Source: Cognatiluteimonas sedimenti (lineage in GTDB: Bacteria > Pseudomonadota > Gammaproteobacteria > Xanthomonadales > Xanthomonadaceae). Taken from it: DNA of 64,000 bases. Under the pieces are notes generated by a model. That model had not been told where the DNA came from and made no database searches. It worked only from the letters and a program-made list of their open reading frames with translations. The position numbers and the translations under genes are program-made. Location of the stretch: the NCBI RefSeq assembly GCF_022808325.1, contig NZ_JALGCL010000002.1, positions 373,016 to 437,015 on the forward strand. The letters are read 5' to 3'. Below, in pieces: positions 27,824 to 38,021 of the stretch (positions within the stretch are counted from its first letter, which is position 1; every line of letters starts with the position of its first letter).

Positions 27824-29328
27824 CCGAGGAGATCCTGGTCAACGTCACCCCGCGCGAAACCCGCGTCGCGGTGGTCGAGAACGGCATGCTGCAGGAGCTG
27901 CACATCGAACGCGGCTGGTCGCGCGGCGTGGTCGGCAACATCTACAAGGGCAAGGTGCAGCGGGTGATGCCGGGGATGCAGGCCGCGTTCGTCGAGATCG
28001 GCCTGGACCGCGCAGCGTTCCTGCATGCCAACGACATCCAGCGCGCGCAACCGGTGCGCGACGACGGTGCCGCCGACGCGTTCCCGGTGCCGGCCCCGGT
28101 GCCCCTGATCACCGAACTGCTGCGCGAAGGGCAGGACATCGTGGTGCAGGTGGTCAAGGACCCGATCGGCAGCAAGGGCGCGCGCCTGACCACGCAGATC
28201 AGCATTCCTTCGCGCTACCTGGTGCTGCTGCCGCAATCGCGCGTGGTCGGCGTCTCGGCGCGGATCGAGGACGAGGGCGAACGCGCGCGGCTCAAGGGGC
28301 TGGTGACCGAACTCGCGATCCCGGTCGGCAGCCCCGGCTACATCGTGCGCACCAACGCCGAGGGCCAGCCGGCCGAAGCGCTGGCCGAGGACGTGGCCTA
28401 CCTCGGGCGCGCCTGGGCGCTGGTCGAACGGCAGGTCCGCGATGCCGCGGTCGGCAGTTGCGTGTACGAAGACCTCAGCCTGCCGATGCGCGCGGTGCGC
28501 GACCTGATGCGGCGCGACGTCGAGAAGGTCAAGGTCGACTCGCGCGAGACCTGCGAGCGCCTGCGCGCATTCGCCGCGCAATACATGCCTGCGCTGGGCC
28601 CGGCCGAAGCGGGCCTGGCGGAAAAGATAGAGCACTACGGCGGCGCGCGCCCGGTGTTCGACCTGTACGGCGTCGAGGACGAGATCAAGCGCGCGCTGGA
28701 AAAGGAGGTGCCGCTGAAATCCGGCGGCTACCTGGTGATCGACCAGACCGAGGCGATGACCACGGTCGACGTCAACACCGGCTCGTTCCTGGGCCAGCGC
28801 AACCTCGAGGAAACCGTCTATCGCACCAACCTGGAAGCGGCGCAGGCGGTGGCGCGCCAACTGCGCCTGCGCAACCTGGGCGGCATCATCATCATCGACT
28901 TCATCGACATGCACGACGCCGAGCACCGGCGCCAGGTGCTGCGTACGCTGGAGAAGTCGCTGGCCCGCGACCACGCCAAGACCACCGTCTACGACTTCTC
29001 GCCGCTGGGACTGGTGGAGATGACGCGCAAGCGCACGGTCGAGTCGCTGGAACGGCAGTTGTGCGAGCCGTGCCACGAATGCGGCGGCCGCGGCATGCTC
29101 AAGACCGCCGAAACCGTGACCTACGAGATCTTCCGCGAGATCACCCGTGCCGTGCGCCAGTTCGAGGCCGCGCGGCTGCTGGTGATCGCCTCGCCCAAGG
29201 TGGTCGCGCGCATCACCGACGAGGAGTCGGCCACGGTGGTCGAACTGGAGGAATTCCTCGGCAAGTCGATCCGGTTCCAGGCCGACACGCAATACCTGCA
29301 GGAACAGTTCGATGTCGTGCTGCTTTGA
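27820..29328 (+). CDS. rng: Ribonuclease G
   Basis: 502-residue endoribonuclease that matures the 5' end of 16S rRNA and degrades some mRNAs. An S1 domain lies at about residues 35-130. The catalytic Mg-binding aspartates are Asp317 (in TTVDVNTG) and Asp360 (in IIDFIDM), 43 residues apart as in E. coli RNase E. The zinc-link region [11 protein letters not shown] has Cys415, Cys418 and Cys421. It lacks the long RNase E scaffold tail, so it is RNase G. Translationally coupled to maf by an ATGA overlap. Confidence 0.95.
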   Translation: MTEEILVNVTPRETRVAVVENGMLQELHIERGWSRGVVGNIYKGKVQRVMPGMQAAFVEIGLDRAAFLHANDIQRAQPVRDDGAADAFPVPAPVPLITELLREGQDIVVQVVKDPIGSKGARLTTQISIPSRYLVLLPQSRVVGVSARIEDEGERARLKGLVTELAIPVGSPGYIVRTNAEGQPAEALAEDVAYLGRAWALVERQVRDAAVGSCVYEDLSLPMRAVRDLMRRDVEKVKVDSRETCERLRAFAAQYMPALGPAEAGLAEKIEHYGGARPVFDLYGVEDEIKRALEKEVPLKSGGYLVIDQTEAMTTVDVNTGSFLGQRNLEETVYRTNLEAAQAVARQLRLRNLGGIIIIDFIDMHDAEHRRQVLRTLEKSLARDHAKTTVYDFSPLGLVEMTRKRTVESLERQLCEPCHECGGRGMLKTAETVTYEIFREITRAVRQFEAARLLVIASPKVVARITDEESATVVELEEFLGKSIRFQADTQYLQEQFDVVLL

Positions 29329-29430
29329 CGCCGGCATCCAGGCTTCGGGCCCCGGAGCGAGGAATCTCCTGGACCGCGACAGTCGCGCCAGCGCTCGCAA
29401 GGAAGGGATGGCGCGGCCCGGGGTGTCGGC

Positions 29431-32400
29431 ATGACCACGCCCATGCGTCGCCGCCTGCGGCTCGCGCGACGCGGGCTGTGGTACGCCGCGGCGGTCGCGT
29501 TGGTGCTGGCGGCGCTGGTCGTCGGCACGCTCAGCCAGGTGTTGCCGCTGGCCGAACGCCATCCCGAGCGCATCGCCGCATGGCTGAGCGAGCGCGCCGG
29601 GCGGCCTGTGGCCTTCGACAGGGTCGAGACGCAGTGGACCCGGCGCGGTCCGTTGCTGCGCCTGGATGGCCTGCGCATCGGCGAAGGCAGCCACGCGTTC
29701 ACCATCGGCGACGCCGAAATGCTGGTGTCGCAATACGCGGGACTGCTGCCGGGGCGTTCGTTCACCGAACTGCGGCTGCGCGGCCTCGACCTGACCCTGG
29801 AGCGCGGCGAAGACGGCCGCTGGCAGGTGCGCGGGCTGCCGGGACAGCAGCAGTCGGGCGGCGATCCGTTCGCGGCGCTGGAGGGGCTCGGCGAGTTGCA
29901 GGTGATCGGCGGCAAGCTGGCGATCATCGCGCCGGGGCTGCAGATCGACGCGCGCTTGCCGCGGGTCGACGTGCGCCTGCGGGTGGAGGGCGACCGTGTG
30001 CGCGCGGGCATGCGGGCGTGGATGCGGGTGGGGAAGTCGCCGTTGCAGGCGGCCTTCGATTTCGATCGCGCGCGTGGCGATGGCCGCGCCTATGTCGCGG
30101 CCAGGCAGGTCGACCTCGCGGTCTGGGCGCCGTTGTTGCACGTGGCCGGCGTCGCCGCGGAGTCCGGTCACGGGCGTGGTGAGGCATGGGCGCAGTTGCG
30201 CGACCATCGTGTCGCCGCGCTCACCGTCGATGCCGCGCTGGACGCGATCACCCTGCGTGGCGCCGCACTGGCCGATGGCAGCGTGCCGCGCGCCGGGTTC
30301 GAGCACTTGCGCACGCGCGCGCAATGGCGCGCCATCCCCGGCGGCTGGCGCATGGATGCGCCGCAATTGCGGATCGGCACCGGCGCCGCCGTGCAGGCGC
30401 TGGATGGCCTGGTGCTGGCCGGCGGCGAGCGCAATGCGCTGCTGGCGCGGCGGATCGATGCCGGGCCGTTGTTGGCGGTCGCCGCACTGAGCGACCGCAC
30501 GGCGCCCGGGCTGCGACAGTGGATCGCCGCGGCGAAACCGCAGGCCCGCGCCAGCAACCTGGTCTTCGCTGCCGCGCGCAACGGCGGCATGCGCGCCAGC
30601 GTCCGCATCGACGGACTGGGTTTCGAGGCGGTCGGCAATGCGCCCGGGCTCAGCGGCCTGGCCGGCACGCTGCGGGGCGATGGCGACGGTTTCGCGCTGG
30701 CACTGGATCCAAAGGCGCCGTTCCGTTTCAACTGGCCTCGCGGATTCGGCGTCGTCCACGCCGCCAGCCTGGACGGCACCATCGCCGGCTGGCGCGAGGG
30801 CGCGGGCTGGCGCGTGGGCACGCCCGGACTGCGCATCCGCGGCACCGGCTTCGGTGTCGACGTGCGCGGCGGCTTGTGGTTCCAGGGCGACGGCACGCGT
30901 CCGTGGATCGACCTGGCCGCGCAGATCGAACCGACCGCGGTCACCGCGGCCAAAGGCTTCTGGATCCACCACCTGATGTCGCCCCACACGGTGCGCTGGC
31001 TCGACCAGGCGCTGGTCGGCGGCCGGCTCGAAAACGGCCTCGCGCTGGTCTCCGGCGACCTCGACGACTGGCCGTTCCGCAACCACGATGGCCGCTTCGA
31101 GGCGCGCGCGCGGATCCGCGATGCAACCCTGAAGTTCCAGGCCGACTGGCCCGCGGCCGAGCATGTCGACGCCGACCTGGCCTTCATCGCCGACGGATTC
31201 AGCGTCGCGGGCAAGGGCGTCCTCGCCGGCGTGGGCATCCGCCATTTCGATGCCGGCATCGAGCATTTCGGCAAGGCCGATCTCACCGTGCAGGCGCAGG
31301 GCGGAGGCGATGCCTCGACCCTGCTTGGCCTGCTGCGGCAAAGCCCGCTGCAGAAGGAGCATCGCGAGACGCTCGACAACCTCGAAGCCAGCGGCCTGGC
31401 GGCGGTCACCTTCAACCTCGACTTGCCGCTGCATGCCGCAGGCGGCGCCTCGAAGCTGGGCGGTACGGTTGCGCTGGCCGGCGCCAGGCTCAGGGAAAAG
31501 CGCTGGAAGCTTGCGTTCGAGGACGTGCGCGGCCGCGCCGAGTACGGCAACCGCGGTTTCGCCGCCGAACGCCTGGCGGTGCGCCACGGCGGCCAGCCCG
31601 GGCGCCTGTCGCTGCGCGCCGGCGATTACGCGCGCGACCGGCGCCAGGCGTTCGAGGCCGAGTTGGAAGCGAGCCTGCCCGCCGACGAGTTGCTCGCACG
31701 CGTGCCCGAACTGGCCTGGCTCAAGCCGTACGTGGCGGGGCGCTCCCAGTGGACGGCGATGGTCGCAATTCCCAGGACGACGGCGGCCGCGGCCGCGGCG
31801 CCCAGCCGGCTGCAACTGCGCTCCAGCCTGGTCGGCACGGCATTGTCGTTGCCGGCGCCGTTGCGCAAGGGCGCCGACGCGGCGTTGCCGGCGAGCATCG
31901 ACACCGCCTTGCCGGTGGGCAGCGGCGAGGTGCGGGTGGCACTGGGCAAGCGCATGGCGCTGCGTGCCCGCAGTGCCGCGCAGACCGGCGTGCGCGCGGT
32001 GCTCGGCAGCGACAGCGTCGCCGAGGCGCCGCCCGCTTCCGGGTTGATCGTGACCGGGCGCGCGCCCGAGCTCGATGCGCTGGACTGGATCGCGGTCGCC
32101 AAGGGCGGCGACCCGGCCGGAGAGGGGTCCGGCGGGGACCTGAAGCTGCGCCGGATCGATGTCGTTGCCGAACGCCTGCTGCTGCTGGGTGCGGCATTTC
32201 CCGTCACCCGCCTGCAACTGGCGCCGACGCCAGGGGCGCTGGTGGCGCAGGTGCAGGGCGAGGCGCTCAGCGGCAGCGTGCGCGTGCCCGACCCCGATGG
32301 TGCGACCATCTCCGGCGATTTCGCGCGCGTGCACTGGCGCAGCGCCGCGCCGCCCGGCGCGGATTCCGCGATTGCGCCTGCCAACCCGCGCGCCGAGGCG

Positions 32401-33267
32401 GACACGATCGATCCGGCCAAGGTGCCGCCACTCGCATTCGACATCGCCGAGCTGCGCGTGGGCGATGCCGCGCTCGGCAGCGCCACGCTGCGCACGCAGC
32501 CATTGGCGCTGGGGATGCGCATCGCGCAGCTGCAGACGCGGGCGCCGCGGCAACGCATCGACGTCAGCGGCGACTGGCTCGGTCGCGGCAGCGCCCAGCG
32601 CACTCGCCTGGACCTGGGCATCGACAGCGACGATTTCGGCGCCCTGCTCGACGGGTTCGGCTATGGCGGCCAGCTCAACGATGGCGAAGGCCATGCATCG
32701 CTGGCGGCGACCTGGCCGGGCAGCCCGGCCGCGTTCGCGCTGGCCACGCTCGACGGCACGCTCAAGCTCGACGCGCGCGATGGCCAGCTGGTCGAGCTCG
32801 AACCCGGCGCCGGCCGCGTGCTCGGGCTGCTCAGCATCGCGCAGCTGCCGCGCCGGCTGACACTGGATTTCCGCGACCTGTTCTCCAAGGGCTTCGCCTT
32901 CGACAAGCTCGCCGGGAACGTGCGCATTGCCGCCGGCAAGGCCAGCACGGATGACCTGCTGATCGACGGGCCGGCCGCCGAGATCCGCATCCACGGCAAT
33001 GCCAACCTGCGTGCGCAGACCTTCAACCAGACCATCGAAGTGCTGCCACGCGCCGGCAACCTGCTGGCGGTGGCCGGCGCGATCGCCGGCGGACCGGTCG
33101 GCGCGGCGATCGGCGCCGCCGCCAACGCGGTGCTGCGCAAGCCGCTGGGGCAGCTCGCGGCCAAGACCTACCGCGTCACCGGGCCGTGGAAGGACCCGAA
33201 GGTCGAGGTGATCAGCCGCGAGCAGTCCCGGATCACGGCCGCGCAGGACAGGCCGCCCGCGGGTTGA
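29431..33267 (+). CDS. yhdP: YhdP family AsmA-like envelope protein (DUF3971)
   Basis: 1278-residue protein anchored by one N-terminal helix (about residues 16-38) and extending through the periplasm. It is the YhdP-type AsmA-like protein that with TamB and YdbH moves phospholipids to the outer membrane. The N-terminal [20 protein letters not shown] is the AsmA-like start. The middle holds the DUF3971 region with [19 protein letters not shown], and the end carries the [27 protein letters not shown] and [12 protein letters not shown]-type family motifs. The length (about 1270) matches. It is 102 bases after rng and 61 bases before tldD. Confidence 0.93.
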   Translation: MTTPMRRRLRLARRGLWYAAAVALVLAALVVGTLSQVLPLAERHPERIAAWLSERAGRPVAFDRVETQWTRRGPLLRLDGLRIGEGSHAFTIGDAEMLVSQYAGLLPGRSFTELRLRGLDLTLERGEDGRWQVRGLPGQQQSGGDPFAALEGLGELQVIGGKLAIIAPGLQIDARLPRVDVRLRVEGDRVRAGMRAWMRVGKSPLQAAFDFDRARGDGRAYVAARQVDLAVWAPLLHVAGVAAESGHGRGEAWAQLRDHRVAALTVDAALDAITLRGAALADGSVPRAGFEHLRTRAQWRAIPGGWRMDAPQLRIGTGAAVQALDGLVLAGGERNALLARRIDAGPLLAVAALSDRTAPGLRQWIAAAKPQARASNLVFAAARNGGMRASVRIDGLGFEAVGNAPGLSGLAGTLRGDGDGFALALDPKAPFRFNWPRGFGVVHAASLDGTIAGWREGAGWRVGTPGLRIRGTGFGVDVRGGLWFQGDGTRPWIDLAAQIEPTAVTAAKGFWIHHLMSPHTVRWLDQALVGGRLENGLALVSGDLDDWPFRNHDGRFEARARIRDATLKFQADWPAAEHVDADLAFIADGFSVAGKGVLAGVGIRHFDAGIEHFGKADLTVQAQGGGDASTLLGLLRQSPLQKEHRETLDNLEASGLAAVTFNLDLPLHAAGGASKLGGTVALAGARLREKRWKLAFEDVRGRAEYGNRGFAAERLAVRHGGQPGRLSLRAGDYARDRRQAFEAELEASLPADELLARVPELAWLKPYVAGRSQWTAMVAIPRTTAAAAAAPSRLQLRSSLVGTALSLPAPLRKGADAALPASIDTALPVGSGEVRVALGKRMALRARSAAQTGVRAVLGSDSVAEAPPASGLIVTGRAPELDALDWIAVAKGGDPAGEGSGGDLKLRRIDVVAERLLLLGAAFPVTRLQLAPTPGALVAQVQGEALSGSVRVPDPDGATISGDFARVHWRSAAPPGADSAIAPANPRAEADTIDPAKVPPLAFDIAELRVGDAALGSATLRTQPLALGMRIAQLQTRAPRQRIDVSGDWLGRGSAQRTRLDLGIDSDDFGALLDGFGYGGQLNDGEGHASLAATWPGSPAAFALATLDGTLKLDARDGQLVELEPGAGRVLGLLSIAQLPRRLTLDFRDLFSKGFAFDKLAGNVRIAAGKASTDDLLIDGPAAEIRIHGNANLRAQTFNQTIEVLPRAGNLLAVAGAIAGGPVGAAIGAAANAVLRKPLGQLAAKTYRVTGPWKDPKVEVISREQSRITAAQDRPPAG

Positions 33268-33328
33268 TTCACGCGCCTGCCGCCCGCAAATCTCCCGTTC
33301 ACCCGCGCTTTTCCCGGACTATTGCCGC

Positions 33329-34771
33329 ATGACGCTCCCCCTCCAGCTCGCCGAATCCCGCCTGTTGCTGCCCGCGGGCCTGGATACCGGCGGGCTGGAC
33401 CGCACCTTCGGCGCGCTGCTCGGCCCCGGTGTCGATTACGGCGACCTGTACTTCCAGCACGCGCGGCGCGAGAGCTGGACCGTGGAGGACGGCATCGTCA
33501 AGGACGGCGCGCATTCGATCGAACAGGGCGTCGGCGTGCGCGCGGTCAGCGGCGAGAAGACCGGCTTCGCCTATTCCGACGACATCAACGCGCAGGCGCT
33601 GATGGAGGCCGCCGCTTCGGCGCGCGCCATCGCCCGCGAAGGCAACGCGCAGGGGGCGCGCACGCTGGTGGCGGGCGGCGGCCACGCCCTGTACCCGGCC
33701 ACCGATCCGATCGACGGGCTCGGCAACGAGGACAAGGTCGAGGCGCTGCGAACGCTCGACCGGCTGCTGCGCGCCGCCGACCCGCGCGTGCAGCAGGTGG
33801 TGGTGAGCCTGGCCGGGGGCGTCGACACGGTGCTGGTCGCGCGCAGCGACGGCGTGCTCGCCGCCGACGTGCGGCCGCTGGTGCGGATCAACGTGCAGGT
33901 GATCGTCGAGCAGGGCGGGCGGCGCGAGAGCGGCTATGCCGGTGGCGGCGGCCGCTACGGCTATGCGCAGCTGTTCGCCGACGGCAAGCCGGAGAAGTTC
34001 GCGCGCGAGGCGCTGCGGCAGGCACTGGTGAACCTGGAAGCGGTCGACGCGCCGGCCGGCGCGATGCCGGTGGTGCTCGGCCCCGGCTGGCCCGGGGTCC
34101 TGCTGCACGAGGCGGTCGGCCACGGCCTGGAAGGCGACTTCAACCGCAAGGGCACCTCGACCTACGCCGGCCGCATCGGCCAGCGCGTGGCGTCGCCCGG
34201 CGTCACCATCGTCGACGACGGCACGCTGGAGGGCCGCCGCGGCTCGCTCAACATCGACGACGAAGGCACGCCGACGCGCTGCACCACGCTGATCGAGGAC
34301 GGCGTGCTGGTGGGTTACATGCAGGACAGCCTGAACGCGCGCCTGATGGGCATGCAGCCGACCGGCAACGGCCGCCGCGAATCCTTCGCCCACCTGCCGA
34401 TGCCGCGCATGACCAATACCTACATGCGCGCCGGCAGCCACGACCCGGAGGAAATGATCCGCTCGGTCAAACGCGGCCTGTACGCGGTCAACTTCGGCGG
34501 CGGCCAGGTCGACATCACTTCCGGCAAGTACGTGTTCTCCGCGACCGAGGCCTACCTGATCGAGGACGGCAGGGTCACCGCGCCGGTGAAGGGGGCGACG
34601 CTCATCGGCAACGGCCCGGAAACCATGCAGCGGGTGCGGATGATCGGCAATGACCTGGCGCTGGACGAAGGCGTCGGCGTCTGCGGCAAGGACGGGCAGT
34701 CGGTGCCGGTCGGCGTCGGCCAGCCGTCGCTGCTGATCGATCAGATCACCGTCGGCGGGACCAGGGCATGA
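33329..34771 (+). CDS. tldD: Metalloprotease TldD
   Basis: 480-residue catalytic subunit of the TldD-TldE (PmbA) protease, which processes modified peptides such as microcin precursors and is needed for CcdA turnover. The zinc site [11 protein letters not shown] has His260, Glu261 and His265 (HExxxH), with a further Cys in a C-terminal [20 protein letters not shown] motif. All of the family signature regions (Gx[16 protein letters not shown]) are present. It is followed by convergent yjgA and then pmbA, the usual arrangement. Confidence 0.95.
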   Translation: MTLPLQLAESRLLLPAGLDTGGLDRTFGALLGPGVDYGDLYFQHARRESWTVEDGIVKDGAHSIEQGVGVRAVSGEKTGFAYSDDINAQALMEAAASARAIAREGNAQGARTLVAGGGHALYPATDPIDGLGNEDKVEALRTLDRLLRAADPRVQQVVVSLAGGVDTVLVARSDGVLAADVRPLVRINVQVIVEQGGRRESGYAGGGGRYGYAQLFADGKPEKFAREALRQALVNLEAVDAPAGAMPVVLGPGWPGVLLHEAVGHGLEGDFNRKGTSTYAGRIGQRVASPGVTIVDDGTLEGRRGSLNIDDEGTPTRCTTLIEDGVLVGYMQDSLNARLMGMQPTGNGRRESFAHLPMPRMTNTYMRAGSHDPEEMIRSVKRGLYAVNFGGGQVDITSGKYVFSATEAYLIEDGRVTAPVKGATLIGNGPETMQRVRMIGNDLALDEGVGVCGKDGQSVPVGVGQPSLLIDQITVGGTRA

Positions 34772-34881
34772 CCGCAATCGCGCGCCGTTCCCGCGGAAGC
34801 GGGCGTGGGTGGACGCTGCGCCCGGTGCAGGCAACGGGAATGCGGGCTTCGCCGGTTGCCCCTTCCAGCGCCACGGCGCAC

Positions 34882-35454
34882 TCAGTCGTCGGCGTCGGGC
34901 GCTGCTTCCGCCTCGCCTCCGGTTGCGGCCTCGTCCTGCGCCAGCAATTCGCGCAGTTCGCGGAACAGTTCGCGGAAGGCGTGCGGCGGCTTGTTGCGGG
35001 CGCGTTCCTCCGCGGTGTTGCGCACCAGTTGCCGCAGGCGCTGGCGGTCGGCGCCCGGATGCGCGGCGAGCAGTTCCGCGAGCGCGGCGTCGCCGTCGGC
35101 AAGCAGGCGCACGCGCCAGGATTCGACCCGGTGCAGGTGCGCGGCCTCGCGCCTTGCCGCCGCACCGCCGGCGTCGAGCCCGTCGCGGATCGCATCGAGC
35201 GTGGCATCGTCCTCGCGCCGCATCTGCTTGGCCAGGAAGGCCAGCTGGCGCTTGTGGGCGACGTGCGAGGTGATGCGCTGGGTTTCGCGGATGTGCGGCA
35301 GCAGCGTTTCCGGGATCGGCAGCTTCGCCAGCTGGGTGGGACTCAACGCCACCAGCTTCTCGCCCAATGCCAGCACGTCCAGGGCCGCGCGCCGTTGTTC
35401 GCTGCGGCTGGGGCCGAGGAAATCGCCGCTGTCGGCGTCGCGCGCTCTGGTCAT
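34882..35454 (-). CDS. darP: Ribosome biogenesis factor DarP (YjgA)
   Basis: 190-residue cytoplasmic protein (DUF615) that associates with the large ribosomal subunit late in assembly. Family stretches: [60 protein letters not shown] and [27 protein letters not shown] Glu/Ala/Asp-rich tail closes it. ATG 35454 gives the conserved N-terminus; upstream in-frame residues are not conserved. It is convergent with tldD and divergent from pmbA with 47 bases between. Confidence 0.93.
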   Translation of the reverse strand: MTRARDADSGDFLGPSRSEQRRAALDVLALGEKLVALSPTQLAKLPIPETLLPHIRETQRITSHVAHKRQLAFLAKQMRREDDATLDAIRDGLDAGGAAARREAAHLHRVESWRVRLLADGDAALAELLAAHPGADRQRLRQLVRNTAEERARNKPPHAFRELFRELRELLAQDEAATGGEAEAAPDADD

Positions 35455-35501
35455 TCTCGATTCCCGGCCCGCGCTGGCGGGGCCCTGACAATGGGACAGG
35501 C

Positions 35502-36890
35502 ATGAAGGATAAGCCATTGAACGCAGTCGCCCCCGTCGGCGCCGACGACAGCCTGTCGCGGCTGGACCACCTGGCGGGCATCGCGCAGCGCCTGCTCGAT
35601 CGTTGTCGCGAACGCGGCGCCAGCCAGGCCGAGGTCAGCTGCAACGAGGAGCGCGGGCTCAGCGTGGACGTGCGCATGGGTGCGGTCGAGACGGTCGAGT
35701 CCACCCGCGACCGCGGCATCGCCGTGACCGTGTACTTCGGCCATCGCAAGGGCAGCGCCAGCACCGCCGACCTGCGCGAGGAGAGCCTGGACGCGACCGT
35801 CGAACAGGCCTGCGCGATCGCGCGCTACACCGAGGACGATCCGGCTGCGGGCCTGGCCGATGCGGCGCTGATGGCGCGGGCGCCGGCCGGTGGCTTTCCC
35901 GGTTTCGACGCCTGGCATCCGTGGGTGCTGGACGCCGATCGTGCGATCGACCTGGCGCTGGCCTGCGAGGCCGCCGGCCGCGACAGCGATGCGCGCATCG
36001 CCAACTCCGACGGTGCGTCGGTCGGCAGCAGCGCGGCGCTGGGCGTGTACGCCAACTCGCACGGCTTCGTCGGCCGCGAGCGCAGCACCCAGCACACCAT
36101 CGGCTGTGCGTTGATCGCCGGCCAGGGCGAAGCGATGCAGCGTGACGGCTGGTACACGACCGCGCTGGCGGCCGAGGACCTCGAAGCAGCGGCTGCCGTC
36201 GGCCGCCATGCCGCCGAGCGCACCGCCGCGCGCCTGCAGCCTCGCTCGATCGCCACCGGGCAGATGCCCGTGCTGTTCGCGGCCGAGGTTGCGCGCTCGC
36301 TGGTCGGGCACCTGGTCGGCGCGGTGTCCGGTGGCGCGTTGTACCGCAAGGCCAGCTTCCTGGTCGACGCCGCGGGCACGCGGCTGTTCCCCGACTGGTT
36401 CGGGATCGAAGAATTGCCGTTCCTGGCGCGCGGCTTCCGCTCCGCGGCGTTCGATGCCGAAGGCGTCGCCACCCGGGAAGCGCCACTGGTGCGCGACGGC
36501 GTGCTGCAGCGCTACGTGCTGGGCAGCTATTCGGCGCGCAAGCTGGGGCTGGCCACCACCGCCAACGCCGGTGGCGTGCACAACCTGCAGGTCGTCGCCA
36601 ATGCCGGTGGCCTGCAGGACATGCTGCATGGCATGCGACGAGGCCTGCTGGTCACCGAACTGATGGGGCAGGGCGTGAACGCGGTCACCGGCGACTATTC
36701 GCGCGGCGCGGCCGGCTTCTGGATCGAGGATGGGCAGCTCGCCTATCCGGTCGACGGCATCACCGTGGCCGGCAACCTCAAGGCGATGTTCGGCGCGATC
36801 GAGGCGGTCGGCAACGACGTCGATCCCCGTTCCCATGTCCGCACCGGTTCGATCCTCGTTGGCGGCATGACGGTGGCCGGGGCCGGCTGA
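35502..36890 (+). CDS. pmbA: PmbA/TldE metalloprotease partner
   Basis: 462-residue TldE/PmbA subunit that pairs with TldD. It has the same fold but no HExxxH motif, as is normal, since only TldD is catalytic. Conserved blocks: [44 protein letters not shown], the [19 protein letters not shown] region, and the C-terminal [21 protein letters not shown] with VTVAGNL-type ending. ATG 35502 has GGGACAGG just upstream. The start codon region is divergent from darP. Confidence 0.94.
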   Translation: MKDKPLNAVAPVGADDSLSRLDHLAGIAQRLLDRCRERGASQAEVSCNEERGLSVDVRMGAVETVESTRDRGIAVTVYFGHRKGSASTADLREESLDATVEQACAIARYTEDDPAAGLADAALMARAPAGGFPGFDAWHPWVLDADRAIDLALACEAAGRDSDARIANSDGASVGSSAALGVYANSHGFVGRERSTQHTIGCALIAGQGEAMQRDGWYTTALAAEDLEAAAAVGRHAAERTAARLQPRSIATGQMPVLFAAEVARSLVGHLVGAVSGGALYRKASFLVDAAGTRLFPDWFGIEELPFLARGFRSAAFDAEGVATREAPLVRDGVLQRYVLGSYSARKLGLATTANAGGVHNLQVVANAGGLQDMLHGMRRGLLVTELMGQGVNAVTGDYSRGAAGFWIEDGQLAYPVDGITVAGNLKAMFGAIEAVGNDVDPRSHVRTGSILVGGMTVAGAG

Positions 36891-36909
36891 TGGCCGGGAC
36901 CCCGTCGGC

Positions 36910-36938
36910 TTGACTGGACGGCCATGGCCGTCGACAGT
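36910..36938 (+). promoter_or_regulatory. Promoter with a 16-bp palindrome in its spacer, upstream of DUF4870 gene
   Basis: TTGACT (36910-36915) and GACAGT (36933-36938) are 17 bp apart. The spacer contains the perfect 16-bp palindrome GACGGCCATGGCCGTC (36917-36932), which starts one base after the -35 and ends exactly at the -10. Transcription near 36945 would give a 36-nt leader carrying the AGGGGAC ribosome site. A dimeric regulator bound here would lie between the two promoter elements. Confidence 0.55.
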
Positions 36939-36980
36939 TGGGCACTGGCGCCGAGGGGGCGCCGGACAAGAGGGGACACC

Positions 36981-37394
36981 ATGAACGATATCAACCCGGC
37001 GCCGACTGGCGCCGAGAGTGGCATTTCCGCGGAAGAGCGGCAGTGGGCGATGTTCGCGCACCTGTCGGCGCTGGCCGGCGGCCTGCTGACGTCCGCGGTC
37101 GGTGGCTGGGGCTTTTTCATCGGCCCGCTGGTGATCTGGCTGATGAAGAAGGACACCATGCCCTTCGTCGACGACCAGGCCAAGGAAGCGTTGAACTTCA
37201 ACATCATGGTCACGGCAATCTTCGTGATCCTGCTGATCCTGACCATCCTCAGCCTGGGCATCGGTGCGCTGCTGACGGTGCCGGTGATGCTGATCGTGGG
37301 CATCGGGGCGCTGGTGTTCGTCATCATCGCCGCGATGAAGGCCAACCAGGGCATCGCCTACCGTTACCCGGTGAACGTGCGCCTGATCAAGTGA
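36981..37394 (+). CDS. DUF4870 membrane protein (first of a tandem pair)
   Basis: 137-residue protein with the DUF4870/Tic20-like layout: an N-terminal soluble SAEERQWAMFAHLSALAGG, then three to four hydrophobic helices, with the conserved cytoplasmic stretch MKKDTMPFVDDQAKEALNFNI between helices one and two. Function is unknown. AGGGGAC lies about 6 nt upstream of ATG 36981. The next gene is a paralogue of similar layout, separated by a strong hairpin. Confidence 0.9.
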   Translation: MNDINPAPTGAESGISAEERQWAMFAHLSALAGGLLTSAVGGWGFFIGPLVIWLMKKDTMPFVDDQAKEALNFNIMVTAIFVILLILTILSLGIGALLTVPVMLIVGIGALVFVIIAAMKANQGIAYRYPVNVRLIK

Positions 37395-37450
37395 ACCCGT
37401 AGTCGTCACGCCATCCGACGGACCTAGGCCGTTGGTTGGGTTGCACCTTC

Positions 37451-37482
37451 CCGGCCTGCCCCCATCATCGAGGGCAGGCCGG
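37451..37482 (+). terminator. Long hairpin between the two DUF4870 genes
   Basis: CCGGCCTGCCC (37451-37461), 10-base loop, GGGCAGGCCGG (37472-37482): an 11-bp perfect stem. It is followed by ATCGTTTCC, too weak for a full terminator, and then by the ribosome site of the second gene. It may terminate partially, protect the upstream message, or set the ratio of the two products. Confidence 0.55.
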
Positions 37483-37505
37483 ATCGTTTCCGGCGGGAGT
37501 CGATG

Positions 37506-37955
37506 ATGAACGCGACCACGCAATCCCTGTCCACCACGTCCCCGACCTCCAGCGAGCGGCAGTGGGCCGCGGGCGCGCACCTGGCGGCGCTGCTGCTGGC
37601 GTTGTGCACCAGCTGGATCGCCGGGGCCGCCGGCATGCTCGGCGCCGGGATGGTCTACCTGGTCAAGCGCGACGATTCGGCGTTCGCGGCCGAACACGCC
37701 CGCGAGGCCTTCAACTTCAACCTCAGCATGTTCATCTATGCCTGCATCGCGGTGGCGGTCGCGGTGGCGCTGGTTGGCGCGACCGTGCTGACGCTGGGGC
37801 TGGGCATCATCCTGACCGCGCCGGCCGGGCTGTTGCTGCTGCTCGCGGTGGCCGCGATCGCGGTGCTTTGGCTGGCGTGCAGCATCATCGCCACGGTCAA
37901 GGCCTGGAACGGCGAGCACTATCGCTACCCGCTGACGCTGCGCCTGCTGCGCTGA
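37506..37955 (+). CDS. DUF4870 membrane protein (second of a tandem pair)
   Basis: 149-residue paralogue of the upstream gene: SSERQWAAGAHLAALLLAL corresponds to its N-terminal block and VKRDDSAFAAEHAREAFNFNLSM to its VDDQAKEALNFNI block. There are three to four hydrophobic helices. Function is unknown. Two ATG codons are adjacent (37503 and 37506); the second has better spacing (6 nt) from the GGGAG box. It converges on the M48 peptidase gene. Confidence 0.88.
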   Translation: MNATTQSLSTTSPTSSERQWAAGAHLAALLLALCTSWIAGAAGMLGAGMVYLVKRDDSAFAAEHAREAFNFNLSMFIYACIAVAVAVALVGATVLTLGLGIILTAPAGLLLLLAVAAIAVLWLACSIIATVKAWNGEHYRYPLTLRLLR

Positions 37956-38021
37956 TTGGCGGGCGTCCCGATGGGCCGCGCGGCAGGCGCCGCGTGGCCC
38001 TGCAGCGCGCGGTTCGCTGCG

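Noticed and set aside
27661-32994. A 1777-codon open frame on the minus strand opposite rng and yhdP
   Set aside because: It is the antisense shadow of rng/yhdP. High GC content removes stop codons; the product is rich in Arg, Gly, Ala and Gln with no domain, and the plus-strand genes are clear.
34790-34803. CCCGC GGAA GCGGG hairpin between tldD and darP
   Set aside because: The stem is only 5 bp and there is no T-tract on either strand, so a terminator call is not supported.
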